A stretch of 64,000 bases of DNA from G965215145 sp965215145 (lineage in GTDB: Bacteria > Bacteroidota > Rhodothermia > Rhodothermales > JANQRZ01), in NCBI GenBank assembly GCA_965215145.1, contig OZ244038.1:1860001-1924000 (forward strand). The letters run 5' to 3'. Below, piece by piece: positions 1-7,658 of the stretch. The notes beneath the pieces were generated by a model that did not search any database, had not been told where the DNA came from, and worked only from the letters and a program-made list of their open reading frames with translations. A program made the position numbers and the translations under genes. Position 1 is the first letter of the stretch. Each line of letters begins with the position of its first letter.

Positions 1-984
1 CCAGTACATCACGTCGCCCGGCCGGAGGTCCATCGGGTGGCGCATGTCCTGGGCGGCCTTGACGGGGAAGCCGCAGTGGGTGTGGACGGCGCCCTTCGGC
101 CGGCCCGTGGTCCCGCTCGTGTAGATCAGCATCACCACGTCCTCGGCGTCCGTCCGCTCGGTGGGGACCGCGGCGGGGTCGTCCACGCCGAGGCGCATGA
201 AGTCATTCCACGTCCGGTCGCGCCCGCGCATCATCGGCGTCTCCAGCCCGCCGACGTGCTCGTAGACGATGACGTGCTCGACGGTCGGCGCGAGGGCGAG
301 GGCCTCATCGGCGGTGGGCTTCATGGGGATCGACCGGCCGCGCCGCATCATCCCGTCGGCGACGAACAGCGCCCGCGCCCTCCCGTCGGCGAGGCGGCCG
401 GCGACGGCCTGCGCGCCGTAGCCGGAGAACAGCGGGAGGATCACCCCGCCCACCTTCGCGACCGCGAGGAAGGCGACGATCAGCTCCGGCGTCATCGGCA
501 TGTAGAGCCCGACGGCGTCGCCCTTGCCAATCCCGAGCTTCCGCAGCGCGGCGGCACACCGGCACACCCGCCGGTTCAGCTCGCGGTACGTCAGCGTTGT
601 GACCTCGCCCCCCTCGCTCTCGTACCGGATGGCGTCGCGCTCGGCGACCGGAGCCTGCCCCGGGCTCGATCCGGGGCCCTGCCACTTGTCCAGCAGGTTG
701 TGGACGACGTTCATCTCCCCCCCGACACACCACTTCGCAAACGGGATGCCGTCGGAGGTGTCGAGGATCCGGCCGTAGGGCTCGTAGAACTCCACCCCGA
801 GGTCGTCGAGCGCGGCCTCCCAGAACCGCCCCACGTCCTCGGCGGCCCACCGGAGCAGCGCGTCGTAGCCGTCGAGCCCGTGCTTCTGCCAGAACCGCGC
901 GAGGTTCGTGTCGGCGATGGCAGCGGGGTCCGGGCGCCACGCGATGGGCTGGCCGAAGGGGTAGGCGTCGGGCGTCTCGGGCAT
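1..984 (-). CDS. AMP-forming acyl-CoA synthetase, 5' half (runs off left edge)
   Basis: Activates a carboxylic acid as acyl-AMP and transfers it to CoA; the acid is probably short-chain, as in the acetyl-CoA synthetase-like family. 328 residues are visible from an ATG at 984. The adenylate-binding signature IYTSGTTGRPKG lies near residues 287-298, and the N-terminal region (RILDTSDGIPFAKW, followed by an HNLLDKW motif) is typical of acetyl/propionyl-type enzymes. Family members are usually about 630-650 residues, so roughly half, including the C-terminal catalytic-lysine domain, lies beyond the window. A TAGATTCGG promoter-like motif sits about 45 bp upstream. The substrate cannot be assigned from this part. 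Confidence 0.9.
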   Translation of the reverse strand, partial: MPETPDAYPFGQPIAWRPDPAAIADTNLARFWQKHGLDGYDALLRWAAEDVGRFWEAALDDLGVEFYEPYGRILDTSDGIPFAKWCVGGEMNVVHNLLDKWQGPGSSPGQAPVAERDAIRYESEGGEVTTLTYRELNRRVCRCAAALRKLGIGKGDAVGLYMPMTPELIVAFLAVAKVGGVILPLFSGYGAQAVAGRLADGRARALFVADGMMRRGRSIPMKPTADEALALAPTVEHVIVYEHVGGLETPMMRGRDRTWNDFMRLGVDDPAAVPTERTDAEDVVMLIYTSGTTGRPKGAVHTHCGFPVKAAQDMRHPMDLRPGDVMYW

Positions 985-1028
985 GGGCGGCGCGGGTCAC
1001 AGAGAGAGCGGCCTCCTCGGCCGGATCG

Positions 1029-1037
1029 CCGAATCTA
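1029..1037 (-). promoter_or_regulatory. promoter -7-like box TAGATTCGG
   Basis: Minus-strand TAGATTCGG about 45 bp upstream of the acyl-CoA synthetase start. It matches the TANNTTYG pattern seen before many genes here and overlaps the end of the DUF421 gene. Inferred from recurrence only. Confidence 0.4.
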
Positions 1038-1589
1038 AGCGTCGCCGTCTGGAGCGAACGCCGGGAGCCCCTTCACGTCGTTGAGCAGGGGAGGGGTGCT
1101 GAGGCCCGTAGCCTCGCCGTCCGGGGCGGGGAGCACGCTGAGGCTGCCGTTGGCTTCGAGCACCACGGCCGCCACCTCATCAATCGAGCGGTGCCCGCCC
1201 TCGCGCGCGGCGGCGTCGATCTCGTTCCGGTTGATCCGCTCGCGGTTCATGGCGTCGTGGAGGTAGACGCCCTCGTAGAAGAGCAGACACGGCTGGGCGT
1301 AGACGACCTGGCGGAACGGCCGCCATCGCGCCGCGGCCCACGTCACCGCGGACTGGAACCCGAGGAGGATGGCGACGGCCGCGAGGCCCTCGACGAGGGA
1401 GACCCCCTCCGAGAGCACCGTCGTCCCGGTGATGGCCCCGATCGCCACCGTCACGATCCAGTCGAAGTTGTTCATCTTCGAGGCCGCCCGCTTCCCTACC
1501 AAGCGGTGGCTCGCGATGAGGAAGACGTAGACGATGGGGGCGAAGACGACCACCTGAAGCAGGGCGTCCCACCCGTCGAACCAGTGCAT
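1035..1589 (-). CDS. DUF421 (YetF-family) membrane protein
   Basis: 184 residues. Three N-terminal hydrophobic helices (about residues 8-28, 41-62 and 67-87) are followed by a cytosolic domain containing LFYEGVYLHDAMNRERI and a RSIDEVAAVVLEANGSLSV stretch, the hallmarks of DUF421/YetF proteins. Length is normal for the short form. Biochemical role is unknown; YetF-like proteins are membrane proteins often linked to stress or spore traits in other phyla. It lies on the same strand as the acyl-CoA synthetase, 50 bp apart, but each has its own TAGATTC box, so separate transcription is likely. Confidence 0.85.
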   Translation of the reverse strand: MHWFDGWDALLQVVVFAPIVYVFLIASHRLVGKRAASKMNNFDWIVTVAIGAITGTTVLSEGVSLVEGLAAVAILLGFQSAVTWAAARWRPFRQVVYAQPCLLFYEGVYLHDAMNRERINRNEIDAAAREGGHRSIDEVAAVVLEANGSLSVLPAPDGEATGLSTPPLLNDVKGLPAFAPDGDA

Positions 1590-1615
1590 CGTAGGGGAGG
1601 GGGCTGTAACGGCGC

Positions 1616-1640
1616 GGGGGCGGCCGGCCCAGCCGCCCCC
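1616..1640. promoter_or_regulatory. GC hairpin at the DUF421 transcript start
   Basis: Perfect 9-bp arms GGGGGCGGC and GCCGCCCCC around a 7-nt loop, between the putative promoter box (1641-1649) and the DUF421 start. If transcription starts just after that box, the mRNA would begin with this stem. No T-run follows, so it is not an obvious terminator. Confidence 0.4.
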
Positions 1641-1649
1641 GTGAATCTA
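1641..1649 (-). promoter_or_regulatory. promoter -7-like box TAGATTCAC
   Basis: Minus-strand TAGATTCAC about 52 bp upstream of the DUF421 start, nearly identical to the box before the acyl-CoA synthetase. Confidence 0.35.
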
Positions 1650-1690
1650 AACCTCCGAGCGCCAGGGGCAGACCCGGTCGAGCGGCGGGG

Positions 1691-2704
1691 TCAGACCCGG
1701 TGCCCCGCGACGCCGGACCGGCCAGCCGCCCCGACGGGGAGGTCGTGCGGCGAGCCGACGGCGCCGCCGAGGGCGGCGGCGACGAGCCCGAGCAGCAACG
1801 CGAAGAACGACACGATGGCGGCTGTGCCGAGGCGGTCCGTCACCGTCCCGACGACCTCGGGGGCGTCCTCGCGAACGTCCTGGGCGGTCCGCTGGATCTG
1901 CATTCGGGCGTCGTTGACCCGGCGCTCCCACTGGTTCACCGTCCGCCGCGCCTCGGCCTCCGTCATGTCGGTCCGGTTGGCGAGGGTCTCGACCAGCTCG
2001 TCCCGGCGGTCGCCGTCCACGGGTCCGGCCCCGCCGAAGGCGTCGTCGATGGCCTCGTCGACGTCGGCGCGGGCGTCGCCGGGGGTGGCGGCCACGTCCT
2101 GGAGCAGCTCGCGGGCCTCGCGCTGGATGCCCGAGAGGTCCACCTCCTCTAGGTCGAAGGCGTCGGCCACCTGCGGCGCCACGGCCGTCACGCCCTGGGT
2201 GACGAGGCCGAGGCCGGAGCCGAGCGTGCTCGTCACGCCGCTGACGACGCGGCCGACGCCGGTGGTCAGGAGGTAGAGCGCGAGCAGCGTCGTCAGCGCC
2301 CACGTCACGACGCCGTGGAGCATCCCGTCCGTCCGCCGGGGCATCCCGGCCAGCCGGCCGGCCACCCAGCCGCCGACGAACAGCGCGATCAGCGACGAGA
2401 CCACCGTCCAGATGCCCTGCGCCATGCCGAACCCGGCGGCGCTGTCGCTGTCGCCCCCGGCCGGGTCGAACGTCGTCATCCCGATGCCGAGGCCGAGGAG
2501 GTTCAAGAGGAACTGCGTCACGATGGCGACGACGGCGCCGGCAAAGATGGCGCCCCAACTCACGCGTTTGATGGCGGCCGAGACGCGGCCGAAGTCATGA
2601 GGCCCGTGCTCGTACTCGTCGTAGATGGTGACGGTGCGGTCAGGGGGGGAGGGGACGCGGTGCGACTCGACGTGCACATCGCGCTCGGGGGTGGGGTCAG
2701 CCAT
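1691..2704 (-). CDS. polytopic membrane protein with cytosolic helical insert, unknown function
   Basis: 337 residues from the ATG at 2704 (MADPTPERDVHV); a longer reading frame exists but begins in repeat-like DNA. The N-terminus is hydrophilic, then three membrane segments (about residues 49-78, 97-120, 131-160) carrying the SWGAIFAGAVVAI pattern, a long acidic helical region (about 170-290) and a final membrane helix near 295-318. The first helix pattern is common in uncharacterised proteins next to stress/envelope genes. It is divergently placed from the LEA-like, holin-family and DUF3618 genes, so it may belong to the same function. No enzymatic motif seen. Confidence 0.75.
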   Translation of the reverse strand: MADPTPERDVHVESHRVPSPPDRTVTIYDEYEHGPHDFGRVSAAIKRVSWGAIFAGAVVAIVTQFLLNLLGLGIGMTTFDPAGGDSDSAAGFGMAQGIWTVVSSLIALFVGGWVAGRLAGMPRRTDGMLHGVVTWALTTLLALYLLTTGVGRVVSGVTSTLGSGLGLVTQGVTAVAPQVADAFDLEEVDLSGIQREARELLQDVAATPGDARADVDEAIDDAFGGAGPVDGDRRDELVETLANRTDMTEAEARRTVNQWERRVNDARMQIQRTAQDVREDAPEVVGTVTDRLGTAAIVSFFALLLGLVAAALGGAVGSPHDLPVGAAGRSGVAGHRV

Positions 2705-2708
2705 GACA

Positions 2709-2736
2709 GAGAGGGAAAAGGTGAGAGGGGAAAGGG
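2709..2736. repeat. degenerate 7-bp tandem repeat
   Basis: Four heptamers in phase: GAGAGGG, AAAAGGT, GAGAGGG, GAAAGGG, just upstream of the membrane protein start at 2704. The rest of the 261-bp divergent spacer to 2965 holds C/T-rich tracts (2914-2957) but no gene. Confidence 0.6.
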
Positions 2737-2965
2737 CACGCATAGGTGCCCCGAGCGCGTGCACGACGGAGGCGGGTGCAGAGTTTCGCTTCCTCTAACC
2801 CAGCTACGTCGAACACCAGTCGAAGGGGGAGGGAGCCCCGCACTTGCATGGGGGAAGCCCCGATTCTCGCCCGCGCCCGGAACCCCTGCGGGAGCTCCGG
2901 TTAGTCTCTACAGCCCCTCTCCCTCTCGAAGTCTCCCCTCCCCCTCTCACCCCTCTCGAAAGATC

Positions 2966-3586
2966 ATGGCTAAAAGCACCTCGCCACCCACGGGCGGCAC
3001 CGCGAAGCGCGGCACGTCCGGGAAATCCGGCGCCGCGAAGGTCAAGGCCGAGGCGAAGTCGAAGGCCGCCGACGTCAAGGACGACGTCGTAGACGAGCTG
3101 AAGGACCAAGCCGGCGACCTGAAGGACCAAGCCGGCGACCTGAAGGACCAGGCCAAGAGCCGCGTCACCAAGGGCAAGTCGAAGGCGGCCGGCGCCCTCG
3201 ATGACGCCTCGGACGTGCTCCACGACGTCGGGGACACCCTCCGCGACCAGGACCACGACGCCTTCGCCCGCTACGCCGAGAACGCGGCCGGCCAGCTCGA
3301 CGAGTTCGTCGACGCCATCCGCGACAAGAGCGTCGGCGAGCTCTTCGACGAGGCCGAGCGGTTCGCGCGGAAGGACCCCGCCCTCTTCGTCGGGGGCGCC
3401 TTCGTGCTCGGCATCTTCGGGGCGCGCTTCCTCAAGGCCTCCGCCAGCGACGGCGGCTCCGGTGGCAACGCGGCCAACGCCTACTCAGGCTCGACCTCAG
3501 GCTCAACGGGCTACCGGGCGGGCTACCGCTCCGGGCGCTACAACGCCCCGACGGCCTACGGCACCCGCCGTACCTCGGGCGGCTAA
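2966..3586 (+). CDS. LEA-like / apolipoprotein-like helical protein with one membrane helix
   Basis: 206 residues from ATG at 2966. The N-terminal 110 residues are rich in Lys, Ala and Asp and contain three tandem DLKDQAG heptads, giving a long amphipathic helix as in group 3 LEA proteins and DUF883-type membrane-anchored proteins. A hydrophobic helix lies near residues 138-157 (ALFVGGAFVLGIFGARFL), followed by a Gly/Ser/Tyr/Arg-rich tail. Likely an inner-membrane-tethered stress or envelope-stabilising protein; this is inferred from composition, not from a catalytic motif. First gene of a three-gene set with the holin-family and DUF3618 genes (65-bp gap, then an overlap). Confidence 0.75.
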   Translation: MAKSTSPPTGGTAKRGTSGKSGAAKVKAEAKSKAADVKDDVVDELKDQAGDLKDQAGDLKDQAKSRVTKGKSKAAGALDDASDVLHDVGDTLRDQDHDAFARYAENAAGQLDEFVDAIRDKSVGELFDEAERFARKDPALFVGGAFVLGIFGARFLKASASDGGSGGNAANAYSGSTSGSTGYRAGYRSGRYNAPTAYGTRRTSGG

Positions 3587-3650
3587 GCCCCAGGCGGCCG
3601 GCGCAGCGGCGCTGGCTCCCCCGCTCCCGTCACCCCCAACCCGAGACCCT

Positions 3651-4118
3651 ATGGCAACCCCCGACAAGCTCGAACCCAACGAGGCCCGGCTCATCGAGGG
3701 CGCCGACGTGCCCCCCATCCGCCCCGCCCCGACCGACGACCGCTCCATCGGCGAGCTCATCGGCGAGCTCGCCAACGAGTCGGCCGTGCTCGTCAAGCAG
3801 GAGGTCGCGCTGGCGAAGAAGGAGGTCCGCGAGGAGGTCCGCGTGGCCGGCCGCAACGTCGGCTACGCCGTGGCCGGCGGCGCCGTCGCCTACGTCGGCC
3901 TGATCGCCATCGTGATCGCCCTCGGTGTACTTCTAGGCGAGCTCCTCGGCGATGCCGAGTGGCTCGGCCTGCTCATCGTCGGCCTCGTCGTCGCCCTGAT
4001 CGGCTACGTGCTCCTGAAGAAGGGGCTCGACAAGCTGAAGGCGATGGACCCCGCTCCCGAACGCACCCTCAGAACCCTCAAGGAGGACAAGGAATGGCTC
4101 AAAAAAGAAACCCCGTGA
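3651..4118 (+). CDS. phage-holin-family (DUF1469-type) membrane protein
   Basis: 155 residues. The region from RSIGELIGELANESAVLVKQ to about residue 65 is the conserved N-terminal helix of the holin-X/DUF1469 family, followed by two membrane helices (about 68-98 and 105-127) and a Lys-rich tail. Despite the family name, these proteins are widespread chromosomal membrane proteins, usually next to DUF3618 genes, as here. No phage genes occur nearby, so a lysis role is unlikely. The gene ends 25 bp inside the next reading frame, suggesting translational coupling. Confidence 0.85.
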   Translation: MATPDKLEPNEARLIEGADVPPIRPAPTDDRSIGELIGELANESAVLVKQEVALAKKEVREEVRVAGRNVGYAVAGGAVAYVGLIAIVIALGVLLGELLGDAEWLGLLIVGLVVALIGYVLLKKGLDKLKAMDPAPERTLRTLKEDKEWLKKETP

Positions 4119-5071
4119 CCCCCGGCAACGACCCCGCGGCCGGCGACTACACCGCCCGTGGGAAGTCCCCCCGCCAGATCGAGCGCGACATCGACGCGAC
4201 CCGCTCCGAGATGAGCGAGACGCTCGACGAGCTCGGCAACCGCCTCGACCCGAGCCACCTCAAGGAGGAGGCGAAGGACCAGGTGATGGACTTCCTCCAC
4301 GGCCCCGCCGCCGACGTGGGTGGCTCCATCATGGAGACGGTGAAGCAGCACCCCGTCCCGGCCCTCGCCGCCGCGCTCTCCATCGGGTGGCTCGTCGTCA
4401 AGAGTGGGGAGTCCGACCAAGACCGCCGGCTCGAGGACGACTACTACGGCCGCTACGGGCGGTACCCGGCCCCCGGCTATGCCCGCTACGTCCGGCAGAC
4501 CGGGCGCTATCACGAGGTCTACGGCGGAGACTACGGCGACGGCGGCTCGGACTCCGGCCGCTCGCTCACCGACAAGGCGTCCGACCTGAAGGACAAGGCG
4601 GGTGACCTTGCCGACGAGGCCACCGACCGCCTCCACGACGCCGGAGACCAGGCCCGGCGCTACCGCCGCCGCGCCTCGAACTGGCTCGAGCAGCAGATGG
4701 ACGAGAACCCGATGATCGTCGGCGCCCTCGCCCTCGCCACCGGCGCCCTCGTCGGCCTCAGCGTCCCCGAGACGCACGCCGAGGACGAGTGGATGGGCGA
4801 GACGAGTGACCGCCTCGTCAGCCGCGCGAAGGACGTGGCCGAGGACAAGCTCAGCGAGGCGAAGAAGGCCGCGAAGGATGTGGCCGAGACCGCGAAGAGC
4901 AAGGCGAAGGACGTGGCCGACACGGCGGAGAAGGAGGCCAAGAAGGCCGCCAAGGAGAGCGCGAAACCGGCCCCGAAGGTCACCAGCAAGGCTACGGCGA
5001 ATAAGCCCAAGGCGAAGGTCGCCAACGTCAACCAGCCGAAGGCGAGCAGGTCGAAGTCAGGCAAGGCGTAG
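4094..5071 (+). CDS. DUF3618 domain protein with LEA-like C-terminal repeats
   Basis: 325 residues. The start at 4094 is preceded by a clear AGGAGG at 4081-4086, unusual in this window. Residues 23-47 (SPRQIERDIDATRSEMSETL onward) form the DUF3618 motif; two hydrophobic helices follow (about residues 83-100 and 200-218), then a Lys/Ala-rich tail with repeats such as AKDVAETAKSKAKDVADTA, as in LEA proteins. It overlaps the holin-family gene and probably forms a membrane complex with it. Function is unproven; association with envelope or desiccation stress is an inference. Confidence 0.85.
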   Translation: MAQKRNPVTPGNDPAAGDYTARGKSPRQIERDIDATRSEMSETLDELGNRLDPSHLKEEAKDQVMDFLHGPAADVGGSIMETVKQHPVPALAAALSIGWLVVKSGESDQDRRLEDDYYGRYGRYPAPGYARYVRQTGRYHEVYGGDYGDGGSDSGRSLTDKASDLKDKAGDLADEATDRLHDAGDQARRYRRRASNWLEQQMDENPMIVGALALATGALVGLSVPETHAEDEWMGETSDRLVSRAKDVAEDKLSEAKKAAKDVAETAKSKAKDVADTAEKEAKKAAKESAKPAPKVTSKATANKPKAKVANVNQPKASRSKSGKA

Positions 5072-5086
5072 CCCGGCGCTCGCCGC

Positions 5087-5094
5087 TACCTTTC
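5087..5094 (+). promoter_or_regulatory. promoter -7-like box TACCTTTC
   Basis: TACCTTTC 75 bp upstream of the porin ATG, matching the recurring TANNTTYG pattern. Confidence 0.4.
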
Positions 5095-5105
5095 AGTCCC
5101 CGCCA

Positions 5106-5132
5106 GGGGCCGGGCCGCAGCGGCTCGGCCCC
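5106..5132 (+). terminator. strong hairpin between DUF3618 gene and porin
   Basis: Arms GGGGCCG and CGGCCCC with an inner CCG/CGG pair, followed by TTCTT. It could end the upstream operon. Because the porin box at 5087-5094 lies upstream of it, it would also sit in the porin leader, where it could act as an attenuator. Confidence 0.45.
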
Positions 5133-5168
5133 TTCTTCATATCATATCCCCCGATCCGGCCTCGGCCC

Positions 5169-6245
5169 ATGCGCTCCATCCGCCCCACCGCCCTCGTCCT
5201 CTGCACGCTCCTGCTCGGCTCAATCGCTCAGGCGCAGGAGGTGGCCGAGGACCCCAACCTGGAGGAAAGCGAGGAACAGATCGCCTTCGGGGGGCTCGTC
5301 CAGACCCAGTTCCGCACGACCTCCGAGGGCGACGACGCCACCGACCTCCTCCTCCGCCGCGTCCGCCTCAGCGCCAACGCCCGCGCCAACAGCTTCGTCA
5401 GCGGGCGCATCCAGGCTGAGTTCGCCAACGCCTCGGAGGGCGGCGCGGTCGAGGTCAACGAGGCCTACCTGCTCCTCTCGTTCCACCCGGCCTTCGAGGT
5501 GCTGGCGGGGAAGGGGGGCCGCCCGTTCGGGCTGGTGGACGCCACCGCCGCCGCGTCGCTGATCCCCATCGAGCGCGGCGCCCGGTTCGGCGAAGCCACG
5601 CCGGCCATCGGGCAGTACCGGATCCTGGAGGAGCTCGCCTACGCGGGCCGCTCCGTCGGCGTGCAGGTGCTCGGGCAGCCGGAGGGCGGGCCGCTCGGGC
5701 TCACCTACGCCGCGGGCTACTTCAGCGGGACGCAGGGCGAGGAGGGGCCGCCGGCGGACATCGACCAGCTCGCCGGGCGTGTCCAGATCGAGCCGCTCCC
5801 GAGCACCATCCTCGGCTTCGCCGCCACGAGCCGCGTCTTCAGCGACTCCACGGGTGCGACCGAGCGGGGCGCCGGCTACACCGTGGACCTCCAATATGGC
5901 GCCTACGGCGAGCCCGGCCCGAAGCTGCTAGCGGAGTTCGCAACGGGCACGTTCGACCCCTTCGCCGGGGTCGAGTTCGCCAGCGCGCAGGGATGGGCGG
6001 CGTGGCGCTTCCCGGTGGCGAGCCGCCCCTACCTCGAAGCCGTCGAGCCGCTGTTCCGAGTGAGCTGGGGCGACCTCGACGGCGGCGATCTTGACGCTTC
6101 CGACGGCGTGCTGCTGACGCCGGGCGTGAACCTCTACGCCGGCAACAACAGCCGCCTCATGCTGAACCTCGACGTGTTCCTCTTCGAGGACGACGCGCTC
6201 GACCCGGCGACGAGCTTCAAGGCGCAGTTCCAACTCGCCTTCTGA
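5169..6245 (+). CDS. outer-membrane porin (phosphate-selective porin O/P-like)
   Basis: 358 residues with a signal peptide ending near LGSIAQAQE (cleavage about residue 23). The rest alternates short hydrophobic and polar strands (for example FGGLVQTQFRTTS, LRRVRLSANARA, VNEAYLLLSF) and ends in the aromatic-terminated strand FKAQFQLAF, as in outer-membrane beta-barrels. The opening strand with LLLRRVRLS is characteristic of the OprO/P-like porin family of Bacteroidota. Likely allows diffusion of anions or other small solutes across the outer membrane; specificity is not readable. Single gene, ending just before a palindromic repeat. Confidence 0.8.
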   Translation: MRSIRPTALVLCTLLLGSIAQAQEVAEDPNLEESEEQIAFGGLVQTQFRTTSEGDDATDLLLRRVRLSANARANSFVSGRIQAEFANASEGGAVEVNEAYLLLSFHPAFEVLAGKGGRPFGLVDATAAASLIPIERGARFGEATPAIGQYRILEELAYAGRSVGVQVLGQPEGGPLGLTYAAGYFSGTQGEEGPPADIDQLAGRVQIEPLPSTILGFAATSRVFSDSTGATERGAGYTVDLQYGAYGEPGPKLLAEFATGTFDPFAGVEFASAQGWAAWRFPVASRPYLEAVEPLFRVSWGDLDGGDLDASDGVLLTPGVNLYAGNNSRLMLNLDVFLFEDDALDPATSFKAQFQLAF

Positions 6246-6264
6246 CACGGTAGGAGTTAACACG

Positions 6265-6293
6265 GTAGGGGCGGGTTTCAAACCTGCCCCTAC
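6265..6293. repeat. GTAGGGGC-type palindromic repeat 1
   Basis: Arms GTAGGGGCGGGTTT and AAACCTGCCCCTAC (one mismatch, 1-nt loop), between the convergent porin and hmgA stop codons. It could serve as a two-way terminator. Confidence 0.75.
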
Positions 6294-6315
6294 GGAGAAT
6301 CTAGCCGTGTGCTGG

Positions 6316-7587
6316 TTAGCCCCGCGCCGCGTCGATGGCCGGGCCCTCCGGCGCGTAGCCGTCGCCGCCGACCTCCGCATCGGGCGGGACGGGGGCGGCG
6401 TCGGGGAGGGGGTGGCCGTGCTTCTCCGGCTGCCACGAGAGCTGGTAGCCCTCGTCCTCGATCCGGAGCGCGTCCTTCGTGAGGTGCAGCGGGCGGAACG
6501 TGTCCACCATCACCGCGAGCTCGTGGGTCTCCTTCGCCCCGATGCTCGCCTCGGTGGTGCCGGGGTGCGGGCCATGGGGGATGCCGCCGGGGTGGAGGGT
6601 GAACGAGCCCCGGCCGATCCCCTTGCGGCTCATGAAGTCGCCCTCGGCGTAGTAGAGCACCTCGTCGGAGTCGATGTTCGAGTGGTTGTACGGCGCCGGG
6701 ATCGCGTCCGGGTGGTAGTCGAAGAGGCGCGGCACGAACGAGCACACGACGAAGTTGTGCGCCTCGTACATCTGATGCACAGGGGGCGGCTGGTGGACGC
6801 GCCCGGTGATCGGCTCGAAGTCGTGGATCGAGATGGCGTTGGGGTACATGTACCCGTCCCAGCCCACCACGTCGAACGGGTGGTAGCGGTACACGAACGG
6901 GTGGAGCTTCCCGTGCTTCTTGATCCGCACGACGAACTCGCCCTCCTCGTCGATGGGGTCGAGGTCGGTGGGCGGGCGGAAGTCGCGCTCGCAGTACGGC
7001 GAGTGCTCCAGGAGCTGCCCCACGCCGTTCCGGTACCGCTTCGGCGGGCGGAACTCCGTCGGGGCCTCGATCACGAGGAGCCGCGGCTGCACGTCGCCGG
7101 TGAACACCCAACGGTGGGTGATCGTGCGGGGGACGTGGACGTAGTCGCCCTTCCTGAACTCGACCGTCCCGAGCACGGTCTCCAAACGGCCCTCGCCGTC
7201 GTGGACGTAGACGAGCTCGTCGTGGGTCGCGTTCTTAAAGAACTCCCCCTCGCCCATCGCCTCGGTCGGCGCGCAGAGGGCGAGGTTCACGTCGGCGTTG
7301 CCCATGATGTAGCGGCGCCCCGTGAGCCAGTCGCCGCCCGGCTCGACCTCGCGGCCGAGGAAGTGGCGGTGGCGGAGGAAGTCCTTCTCCACGAACTCGA
7401 CGGCGTAGGGCTCCGGCTCCAGGACCCGGTCCACGAGCGTCGGCGGGTGGATGTGGTAGGCGATGGACTGGATGCCCGAGAAGCCCTCGGCGCCGATCAC
7501 CTCCTCGGTGTAGAGCGCGCCGTCGGGGCGGCGGAACTGGGTGTGCCGCTTGTGCGGCACCTGGCCCATCCTGACGTAAAACGGCAT
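6316..7587 (-). CDS. hmgA: homogentisate 1,2-dioxygenase
   Basis: Opens the ring of homogentisate to maleylacetoacetate with O2 and Fe(II) in tyrosine/phenylalanine catabolism. 423 residues, close to the family norm. Conserved features include the N-terminal MPFYVRMGQVPHKRHTQFR start, HDELVYVHDGEGRLET, the iron-binding cupin region with DEVLYYAEGDF, and LHPGGIPHGPHPG with conserved His residues. It is followed in order of transcription by nothing close, and its start is 65 bp downstream of the hpd stop, so hpd-hmgA is probably one transcript carrying consecutive pathway steps. Cytosolic. Confidence 0.95.
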   Translation of the reverse strand: MPFYVRMGQVPHKRHTQFRRPDGALYTEEVIGAEGFSGIQSIAYHIHPPTLVDRVLEPEPYAVEFVEKDFLRHRHFLGREVEPGGDWLTGRRYIMGNADVNLALCAPTEAMGEGEFFKNATHDELVYVHDGEGRLETVLGTVEFRKGDYVHVPRTITHRWVFTGDVQPRLLVIEAPTEFRPPKRYRNGVGQLLEHSPYCERDFRPPTDLDPIDEEGEFVVRIKKHGKLHPFVYRYHPFDVVGWDGYMYPNAISIHDFEPITGRVHQPPPVHQMYEAHNFVVCSFVPRLFDYHPDAIPAPYNHSNIDSDEVLYYAEGDFMSRKGIGRGSFTLHPGGIPHGPHPGTTEASIGAKETHELAVMVDTFRPLHLTKDALRIEDEGYQLSWQPEKHGHPLPDAAPVPPDAEVGGDGYAPEGPAIDAARG

Positions 7588-7595
7588 GAGGCTGT

Positions 7596-7658
7596 GGGTT
7601 GTGAGTTACGGGTTGTGAGTGTTTGACCCAGAACCCGACTCAGGACTCAGAACTAGAG
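7596..7658. repeat. 7-bp-phased repeat between hpd and hmgA
   Basis: GGGTTGT GAGTTAC GGGTTGT GAGTGTT (7596-7623, a 14-bp unit twice, 12 of 14 identical), then after two less regular units ACTCAGG ACTCAGA ACTAGAG (7638-7658). It fills almost the whole hpd-hmgA spacer and overlaps the last codons of hpd. Confidence 0.65.

Noticed and set aside
3651..4118. Prophage lysis gene
   Set aside because: The holin-family name is historical; no phage genes are nearby and the DUF3618 neighbour is typical of chromosomal loci.
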